This document shows, one piece after another, positions 55,876-64,000 of a stretch of 64,000 bases of DNA. Position 1 is the first letter of the stretch. Every line of letters starts with the position of its first letter. The notes below the pieces were generated by a model, which was not told where the DNA came from, ran no database searches, and worked only from the letters and a program-made list of their open reading frames with translations. This stretch comes from Diorhabda sublineata (taxonomy: Eukaryota > Arthropoda > Insecta > Coleoptera > Chrysomelidae), in NCBI RefSeq assembly GCF_026230105.1, contig NC_079477.1:19969001-20033000 (forward strand). Direction: 5' to 3'. A program made the position numbers and the translations under genes.

Positions 55876-56890
55876 CCAGTGACCAAACTTTTCACAGTCT
55901 AGCCTTAATACCTACAGATGCTGAAAAGCCACTTCTGTCAGCCCCAAGTGGCCGGGGTGAACTACCCTAAATTTTTAAAGAGGGTCTTCTTATTTCTTGT
56001 CCGTGCGAGTGTGAGCAATGCATATGGAAACTTATAAGCTAGAGTGAGAGAGCTAATTGGGTATATGTAGACTTTATTGCACCTACATTTAGAATGATAT
56101 ATAATGAAATAGATTTTTCTTTATCTTGTAGAGATTTCACTTTTGAAAGATATTTCTATACCTTTGACGCAGATATTCTTCAGGTCATTTACAAGGCTAC
56201 TGTAAGAAAATATTAAAACGGGTAATATTCTAGGTATTCTTTTGGGAGTTACAATTCATAGAAGGTCTAGTGCAGTTTCAGTTTAACCCGTGCGTTGATT
56301 TTGCTATCAGAATAAATAGTTTATACTGAAGTATCGCAAATATTTTTTTTGTTCAAGATTGACAATATATTCGTGTAAAGACAATTTTAAAGTATCGTGA
56401 GGTATATTTCTACGTGTATAGATTTGCCTACTCCATTATAATACTTTAGAATCGTTTACTACAGACTTTTTTTAACTCAGTTTTACAGTTGCATTTTTAA
56501 AAAATTATTTGTGCAATTTGCAAAAAAACTAGTGATTAAATTTTACCGATTGACATAGTAGAAAAATAATAAATGTAGGAGAATGTTAATCTGTATTCAT
56601 TGAGGATCACGACCAAGATGATAGTGTACACGAGGATGAAGACTATGAAACAACAGAATAATTCCACACACATATATTTCGTATTTTTTAATTAGAATAA
56701 TAAAGTTTTCCTTTAATTGTATGTATCCAGCTTATATATATTTTACTCTCCAAATGAGTTTACCACTTACGTAAAGAATATTCTAAATGTACGTCCAATA
56801 AGAAGTGGCTTCTCAGCATCTGTAGGTATTAAGGTTTGACTGTGAAAAGTTTCATGACTTTTGAAATGACCACCTAAAATTGGTCACTGG
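55876..56890. mobile_element. Unclassified 1-kb element with about 60-bp inverted termini
   Basis: CCAGTGACCAAACTTTTCAC at 55876 and the following tract to about 55936 (CTTAATACCTACAGATGCTG, AAGCCACTTCT) pair with the complement of 56803-56890. The right arm has about 30 extra bases. The interior includes an acidic end of a frame near 56600-56660 (DHDQDDSVHEDEDYETTE, then stop), which may be the C-terminus of a lost transposase. No target duplication was identified, so the superfamily is open. Confidence 0.65.
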
Positions 56891-56932
56891 CTCTTGGTAT
56901 ACCAAAATATTTTTTCTAATTTTTTTTTCTCA

Positions 56933-56933
<1 letters not shown>

Positions 56934-57021
<88 letters not shown>
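56934..57021. repeat. (TA)n microsatellite
   Basis: About 88 bp of pure TA repeat. The Tyr/Ile repeat frames across it are artefacts. Confidence 0.95.
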
Positions 57022-57024
<3 letters not shown>

Positions 57025-57364
57025 TCTTTATAGTTTTTTCTACAACCGCAGTATATTGGTCATGTACTTAAATTTAGTTCTAGCATTTTATATCCGAGTG
57101 TTTCGCACTTAATAAATTGAAAGTAATATATATGAGCAGTTATGAAAAATATGTTAGCTTGAACGTATCTCGCTAGAGCAATTTAAATGTAAATTTTTCG
57201 GAAAACGATACGTATAAAACACTTTACATATTTTATTTGAAATAGTGCCATCAGAAAATAACCTATCAAATGTTCTACGGCCCATTTTATTAACTGCACA
57301 TACTGAGAAAAGTATGCTTATGATAAATTTGGAAATAGGATGTTAAAGAGCTTCTTAAAGTATG

Positions 57365-57372
57365 CTCAAGCC
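57365..57372. repeat. Target duplication CTCAAGCC, left copy
   Basis: Recurs at 57553-57560 directly after the MITE. Confidence 0.85.
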
Positions 57373-57552
57373 CAGAACCGGACTTAGGCATGGGCCAACC
57401 CGGGCGTGCGCCGGGGGCCCCCGCTGCCGGATGAATAAATTGACTATAATGAAAAATCAACTTGATGTAAGAATTCACGTAAAACGCCCGCCTTACATAG
57501 GCCCCTTAAGTATTTTGACCCGGGGGCCACGATGACTCTAAGTCCGTCTCTG
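57373..57552. mobile_element. GC-rich hAT-type MITE (180 bp)
   Basis: Starts CAGAACCGGACTTAG and ends CTAAGTCCGTCTCTG (inverted, two mismatches), with an 8-bp duplication outside, which fits hAT. The interior is strikingly GC-rich (CCGGGGGCCC, GACCCGGGGGCC) compared with the rest of the window, and no coding sequence is present. Confidence 0.85.
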
Positions 57553-57594
57553 CTCAAGCCAATCTGTAATTGAACTTGAGTACCTCAACATTTC

Positions 57595-57960
57595 GGAATC
57601 TAATACACGAAAAAGGGAATTATTAGAAATGGTTCACATTCATAAGAACGAAAAAGCTATAAATGATAAAAAAGACCTAAATAATTTAAGTAAAATTTAT
57701 AGCTCTATTTTGTAAATTCCAATAAAGCTACAAATAATTTGATTGCTTGAGTACTGCTACATATTTGAGATGCAGGGACAGTGGAAAAATTTTTCTTATT
57801 AGAACAAATTTTAATTTTAATTCAATTTTAATTTTATTCTTATTTTGGTGTTCATGATGTAGGTGATCTATTGATTAATATAAATACGCAAATTTCAGTG
57901 ACAATATTATATTTTGATAAAGGCTTACATTTTTATCTATTTTCTAAAAATTATTAAAAA
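57595..57960 (+). pseudogene. Penelope-like copy 4, 3' end
   Basis: The plus strand encodes the same GIY-YIG C-terminal peptide as copies 1 and 2 (EMVHIHKNEKAINDKKDLNN) with a stop near 57713. Then the family 3' flank with GATGTAGGTGATCTATTGAT and TATTTTGATAAAGGCTTA. Confidence 0.7.
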
Positions 57961-58136
57961 AAACTAATTCCAATAAAAAAGTAGTTTTTTATTGGAAACT
58001 TTTCAGTATAACATTTTACTATCAATAATCTTACAATATTCAGAGGATGAATTCTATAGTTCTCTTATTATTGATGTTCAATAACGAAATAGAAAATCTT
58101 TTTTAATGTACAAAAATATGCGAAGTAAATTCTTAC

Positions 58137-58348
58137 CATTTTAGAATTAATTTGGAATAGCGTGTCCTGAATAAATTTATCTCGTTCACTTTGGGAAGCT
58201 TTACCTTCATGCAGGAGTCAATAATTTCTTTCAACGCTCCAAAGCTCACGTTGAACTCATTTTCGATTGAAATAAATTGTACTGTTGTGAGCAAAGAATG
58301 TCTTATAGTTGGTATTAGCTCAGAGCGGAAATTGTGGGAATACGATTC
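58137..58348 (-). other. Weak candidate exon or gene fragment
   Basis: On the minus strand about 66 codons are open (for example FISIENEFNVSFGALKEIID and VKLPKVNEINLF), ending at ATG just before GTAAGA, a good donor. There is no start codon in the first part. The peptide has a natural-looking composition, but I recognise no family, and the acceptor side is ambiguous. It may instead be transposon-derived, since a mariner scrap lies just upstream on the same strand. Confidence 0.3.
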
Positions 58349-58559
58349 TTATCTTTCTGATCATTATTCAATTACATGAGTGATTGGCATAACAATGATT
58401 TTTTTTCAAATTTAGCTCCGATGCCACAGTATTAGGAAGTTTGTTTGCATATTTTACCCAGTTCCCCAAAGATATATATTATAACAAAACTGCAAACAAC
58501 GGTAGCTTCTCATTTCTGAACTTGTTGTCAACTATTGCTTTTGATTAGCAACGCACTTA

Positions 58560-58860
58560 TCCCAAGGTTGATTCCTTGGCAAGTAGCGATCTTTGAAGGC
58601 TTTCATATGCTATGTTGTTGCTTTTGCAATGTCAGAAATTATGTCAAATTGTTTCTGGTTCAGTAAATTTATTGTTTTTGAAAAGAGCTATAATTGAATG
58701 GTACTAAATATGGTGAATAAGCGAGCGAGGATAGGCAGGAAGACTGGTCCATTATTCCGTCTGTAAACTTAGGAGCTCTTAGTTCTCCTCATTGAATCGC
58801 ACTATACACCAAATGTAATAAAACATTTAACATGATATCGATGTTTGATAGATGGACCTT
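58560..58860 (-). pseudogene. mariner transposase C-terminal scrap
   Basis: Minus-strand fragments near 58730-58680 read LAYSPYLVPFNYSSF, a degraded form of the S-P-D-L-A-P-x-D-Y-x-L-F motif that carries the third catalytic Asp. The preceding bases fit a mariner frame only loosely. No terminal repeats were found. Confidence 0.4.
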
Positions 58861-61800
58861 TGTGCTCTGTAACAAAAGTCTTGTGAGGCTTCTACAAATT
58901 CAATAGCCTGTGATCATTCATGTCCATAATATGTTCAATTAGAAGTAGATCTCCAATCCTGGTGGCCAGGATAAATGATTGAGTCATTTTAATCCGTTAA
59001 GGTTATACATTATCTGGTTACATGGGGTATATTATTGTCTCGCTGAACATGGCATGTGTTACTCCACGTCGCCTTCTCCCCCTTGCTCTAATATCAAGCA
59101 TCTCCAGACAAAAACGGAAATCAATATTTGAGATAACCTATTTGTATAGCTAGTCTAACTAAATCATCTCTCTTCACCAGAGCAGAGAGCTACGATGTTA
59201 ACTTTTATGAGGCAACACCCAGCGTGGACGGTAGAAAAGAGACTCAAGTGGCACGAAATTGATCTCTTATAATACGATCTCGCCATTATGAAGTCTCTTT
59301 TTGACGTCCAGAGGCTCTGACTTCAGGATCTTGACTTGACGAATACAGTAAAATGTCACAGACTTATTTTAAGATTGTGCAGAGCTAATTTTAGTACTGA
59401 ATTTGTACTGTTAAAAAGTATGCAATACATTATTGATGACTCAGAAAAAGTTAAAAGACGAACAAGTTTTAAGCTAAAGAATTTTTAGAAATGTAATAAC
59501 ATATTGTAACATCATAACGACATATTTGCAAATGCTAAAATATAACACTGATATAAAAAGCTTCTTCTACAACAGTTTTATAAATAATTTATAGGCGCAC
59601 GGATTTCATATAATATGCTTAGACCTTGATAAATTTCACCGTACTTCGTATTACGAAAGTTTTTTCTCTTTTCGTAGATAATTTTGTCGTCCGAGGGGTT
59701 ATTTTTACGACTTTTGTTGAAAGTTGGGATGCCATTTTGGATGTTGGGAAATGAACGTCTGGTTACCGATCTCCCATAGTAGTCGTTAGTCAAGTACGTG
59801 TTCTTCAGATTTCATTGGTTCATGAATATTTGATAAACTTAGTTTAAGAATCTCCGAGTTAAGTTTGACTGCTTTTTTGTTCTATTTCCTGTAATTTTCT
59901 GTTACCTTACACAGCTTTAACGATGTTTCTATCTACCTTCCGGACTATATAACTAAAAATATTTCTGACTTTCTTAAAAACATTAGAAATGGATTGGAAA
60001 ATATAGGATTCCATCTGTTCAAAGTCTTATGGTGATAACATGACTGTTCCGATCAAATTGATTTTATTATTCAGTTATATGTATATTAAATATAAGAATA
60101 ATAATTAATGTGATATCTGGTAGCAGAATACATGCTTTATATGTATATATTTACATTGACTCAAAATTAGGGTTATATTTAAAAATGATAAAATTACCTA
60201 TAAAATCATAATTCAATTGACCAAAGCAAATTTAAACATACTCTTCATAAAAATACATTAAGATCTTGTTATTTCATTATTATACATTTCAACACGAAGT
60301 GCACATTTGCCAAAATGGGTAGCTAGTAAAACAACTTAGATGATACAAACCAGATGATACAAAAACATCGATTGATGATTACCTAACTGAAATTTTGTCT
60401 TTGTTCAAAGTGGTGGTAGTTATGGGGGTTAAAAATGAAAGAAAGAACTAAACTATACAGCAAATGCCGGAAATTGGTTCTGTATTGAAACCGATATTAT
60501 TAAACTAGCCATCGATTAAAAGAACTATAAACACAATTTTAATGAAATTAATGCCTTTCTTTATTAAAAGACGGCACTTTATTGAAAGCACTGTATTACT
60601 GGCGCATCTTGTGCAAGCGTCTCTGTCAGATATATCACAAATGAAGTCAACTTTATTAAAATAATTAATTAATTAATAATTATTAGATGCTGTGCAATAG
60701 AAGTGGCTACTGCATTACAAAAAATATAGGGAATATAGGGCAAAATTGCCGTCACTGGCCGATTTCCTACATACAAATTTATACAGATACTAGCACTACT
60801 TTTTTTCACAAAAGACTTGAGAAAAATTATCTAGTATCTACTCAAATATAAAAATTTCGTTCACAATATATGTTCAATGTAAACCAAATTTAATCGCTGA
60901 GAAAAAATATATTAATACCCGAATGGATACAATTTCTAAAAGCTTTTAATCCAGATGAAAATTTGGTACTTCGCCATATCAAAGAACGAAACTGAATAAC
61001 AATGTTTATTTGTTCAAACATACAAATATTTTTTATTTTCGGTTATAACATGAGCTACTAATATAATAAAAATAACCGTCAACACTGTCACACGAATTGC
61101 GTGGTAAATAGCACTATCAGGATTTAGTGGTCTGATTTACTACTGAAAATGTTAAATGAGTTCGACACAATTCCACTTTTCGACTAAAAGTATCTTTAAT
61201 AAGATGGAATGACTAGGGAAAACTTTTTCCATATTGAAGTGCTATTATAAGTATACAAGAGAACGCTACGGAATCACGGGTCTCTCCATTAAGAATATGA
61301 CAGAATAATATCCGTCTAGGAAATGATTTTTACTTGAAAACCAAAATATCTGCCTTTTGTGGAAACGGTGAAATGTATTTACTAGGAATTACATTTCTGT
61401 ATCTTTAAATGACTCTCAATTATATTGAAAGTTTTAAATTGGGTTTATATAAAGTGCGAATAGAAAATGTTAAATTATGAATAATGATGATAAAAACTTT
61501 CGTTTTCTAGTGAGACATCGTCAAATACGACTATCCCGATTGAAAAAAAATACAAAATTCATTTAATTTTCTCAAGTTCTTATCAATTTTTTGTTAAAAA
61601 CAGCATCCCAACAAGACGTTGCATTTCAAATTACTATTCTTTAAAATTCGTTTCTCTTTAATTGTTATTATTTGTTAGGAACAAGATCAAAGCACAAGTG
61701 CAGCGTTTAGGTTTAAGAGATATTTTGACTTGATTAGAATGTATTTATATAGAGGGTGTAATTTGAAAAAAATTTTGTCATACGTGATACATACAATAGT

Positions 61801-62759
61801 TTGGTGAAATATTAGGAAGGCATTGATTAACATCAGAATCTATATCGAAGAAATTAATGAAGCCAACACCAGAGCAAAATGTTTTCATTAGCTGCTCTGT
61901 ATGGATGTTATAACTACACCTAACTTTCTATTCTTCTTTTTACAATAACTAGAACTAATTACATGGATAATTGCTCTTTTTTGCCGATCAAGAAAATTTC
62001 ATCGCCGACATCGGGGCACGTCGGCATCCAGGGCAAAAGGGAAAAATCCATTTCTACATTTAAACTCGGGAATTATGCAATGTCTCAAATCAGAAAATTT
62101 ATTAGAAATGTTAGTTATTGTTTGTCCATGTAAAAATAGATATGGAGCGTATTACAAGATTATATTGAGATATTGAACCGGTGATTTACGATTGGCAGTA
62201 TTCGCATCCTTGATTTCTTTAGGTTTGTTGTTTTTCTTTTGAGTAACTATCATTATTTCAATAATTTCTGTACAATCTACTATCTACACTGATTATTATT
62301 TTGAGCTTTGTGGTGTTTCGATTGCCAATTTATCCTATAAATACATAATTTTTTTAATTTTCAATCTATCTACACATGTACCATCTTGGAGTTTTTTATT
62401 TGAAAACCTATTGCGGTATAGATACAGTACGGCAAGCTGTTAGCATGCCAAATGGTTTCAAAATAACCCTAATGCCTTCTCTCTGTTTCTCTACAAATGT
62501 AAGCGTGGTCCGACATCGGGGAACATATTTTCTTGAATGGCAATTGAAACGGCAATTGTCTATGATTTCAGTTTAAATATCCGTACAAAGGAAAGCAATA
62601 TTCCAAGGAGTGGGCAGCTAACTTAACCATCAATGTATCGAACTATCCCAATGATATTCTCTTGTACGGCAAACCAAGCGGCAATCATCTATGTAAATAG
62701 TTTTAGTTATTATAAAAAGGAGTTTTTGAGATTGCCAGAATTTATTTTTTTGTATTGGC
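58861..62759. other. Nothing recognised
   Basis: Nearly 4 kb of AT-rich DNA. A 71-codon minus frame at 59578-59793 and a 66-codon plus frame at 62376-62576 have no recognised motif. No repeat structure was seen. Confidence 0.4.
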
Positions 62760-63080
62760 TCGCCAACTTGACAGACCGCGTATTCGTTTAAAGAAGGACA
62801 ATTAAAATGGTTTCGCCATGTAATAGGAATGGGAGAAGAGCGATTGATAAAAAAGATGTAAGGATGAAACAAGAAGCTACCAATACAAGAAATGAATGCC
62901 GAAAAGAAGCTTGACAGAAAAAATTAATATAGTTGGAAAAATGGAGAAATTATATAGCAGTAAATAAAGCAAATGACCCAGGATAGGTAAGAATGGAGAA
63001 AACTATGACAAAGGGAACTCACATAATGAATCAACTCCACCTGTGTGGTTATTGTAGTTAATTATTTCTACAATTTTTCT
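62760..63080 (+). pseudogene. LINE C-terminal scrap
   Basis: The plus strand reads EGQLKWFRHVIGMGEERLI then, after a stop, further Lys-rich residues and a WKNGE tract. A Q-L-x-W-x-x-H-V-x-R-M-x-x-x-R tract is the mark of the post-RT tail in RTE/jockey-like LINEs. No other part of the element is present. Confidence 0.5.
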
Positions 63081-64000
63081 CCTTCGTTCTAGCTTTTTAT
63101 TTGTGTTGTCGTCAATGTAACATTTGTCAACTGCGGTTTATTTTCACCCTTCCAACTCATATCTGTGATATCACCATCTCCACTTACACAAATTGTTACA
63201 GATAATCAAGGATCTGTATAGAGTTTAGGATATTTTAGTTTTAGAAACATACTAATTTGTTTGTACTTAACAGCCAACTTACTTATGCCACCTTTTTGTA
63301 TGGTTTATTTACAGTAATTGAAAAAATAGTGTGATCACAATTGGAACCTACCTCGTTCATGTGGCATGCTCCCATTAAATCTATGATTAATGCAACCTGT
63401 TGAAAGCACTAGAGAAATATTTTGTAGTTTTGTTTTGGATGATTTATTTAGATGCTCCCTTGATAAATTTATTGAGTTGTGATTACTGCCAATTCATATA
63501 ATTATTGTATGCGGAGGTATATATTCGCTTTGATTTTGTGGCTTGCAGATTACCTGTTTTGTTTGCAGCTAACTCCAATATCTTAAGAGGAATACTGCAG
63601 TACATTTCGACTTCATAAATAGCACTCATACTAGTAGTGGTAATCATCTTGTACACAAAGCAAACGAAAATTCACAAAATGTGAATTTATTAATGTTTGT
63701 AAAAACAAATATTTTCATTAGGTAAAATACACAAAAATAATGCATTGTGTTTAATCTTGACTTAACATGACGATTAATTAATACTATCATTTATTATAAA
63801 AATTTTCGTAGTGTTCCATAGATTGTGATAGTTGTAGAAATAATATACTTTTACAACATTAGTTTGTCTAGTCATGTATGAAATATAAATCATGTACTGA
63901 AATTTTCTCGTTAAGTGGTGGAATCGCTAGTCGTTTGGTGGTGAATATATCATTTTAAGTATTTGCGACCATTAATGAGTGCCGATATTCGGAGAAAACG
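63081..64000. other. Nothing recognised
   Basis: AT-rich DNA with no recognised coding sequence, repeat or RNA gene. Confidence 0.4.

Noticed and set aside
56880..57112. Frames with Tyr-Ile repeats
   Set aside because: Produced by the TA microsatellite.
59578..59793. 71-codon minus-strand charged frame
   Set aside because: Composition is plausible for a protein, but no family, context or splice signals could be identified.

Overview
The window reads as AT-rich intergenic or intronic DNA from an arthropod, most likely an insect. No bacterial gene organisation is visible and no complete host gene could be recognised. What can be recognised is almost entirely mobile DNA in several layers of nesting. 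The families present (Penelope-like elements, BEL/Pao and errantivirus-type LTR elements, RTE/jockey-like LINEs, hAT, pogo, mariner/Tc1 and Helentron-like elements) are the usual mix of a large insect genome. All assignments come from reading translations and repeat termini by eye; no database search was possible.

Layout, left to right. About 1.8-5.2 kb holds LINE scraps and a small foldback. 5.6-9.5 kb holds two head-to-head Penelope-like copies; the first is split by a BEL/Pao element with matching LTRs and a 5-bp target duplication. 11.8-15.7 kb holds a mariner remnant, then a nearly complete pogo-type transposon with a DDE transposase and a C-terminal PHD-like zinc cluster, then a small TIR element. 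16.5-19.7 kb holds an integrase scrap and an internally deleted errantivirus-like element (LTR-gag-env-LTR, pol missing, TGTG target duplication). 20.2-23.8 kb holds a decayed gene of unknown type, a LINE 3' end and a second errantivirus remnant. 24.4-27.9 kb is a hAT transposon carrying a Helentron-like copy. 28.9-30.0 kb is a second Helentron-like copy with a first exon and an endonuclease-domain tail. 30.3-37.0 kb holds Tc1, LINE, unknown-gene and mariner remnants.

37.2-40.5 kb is a degraded nearly full-length LINE with a probable 11-bp target duplication. 40.8-47.5 kb is the most elaborate nest: an inverted-repeat-bounded segment with a degenerate minisatellite, split by a hAT transposon (8-bp duplication) and a Helentron-like copy, the hAT being split in turn by a fresh 5'-truncated LINE flanked by identical 105-bp repeats. 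47.6-51.3 kb holds two different Penelope-like types and a LINE scrap. 52.56-52.66 kb is a candidate internal exon of a host gene. 53-64 kb holds a fourth Helentron-like copy, LINE and mariner scraps, a 1-kb element with about 60-bp inverted termini, a GC-rich hAT MITE and long featureless stretches.

Nothing here works as a pathway. The interest is in the order of insertions, in non-autonomous families keeping their termini and a coding exon, and in a few unclassified protein remnants.
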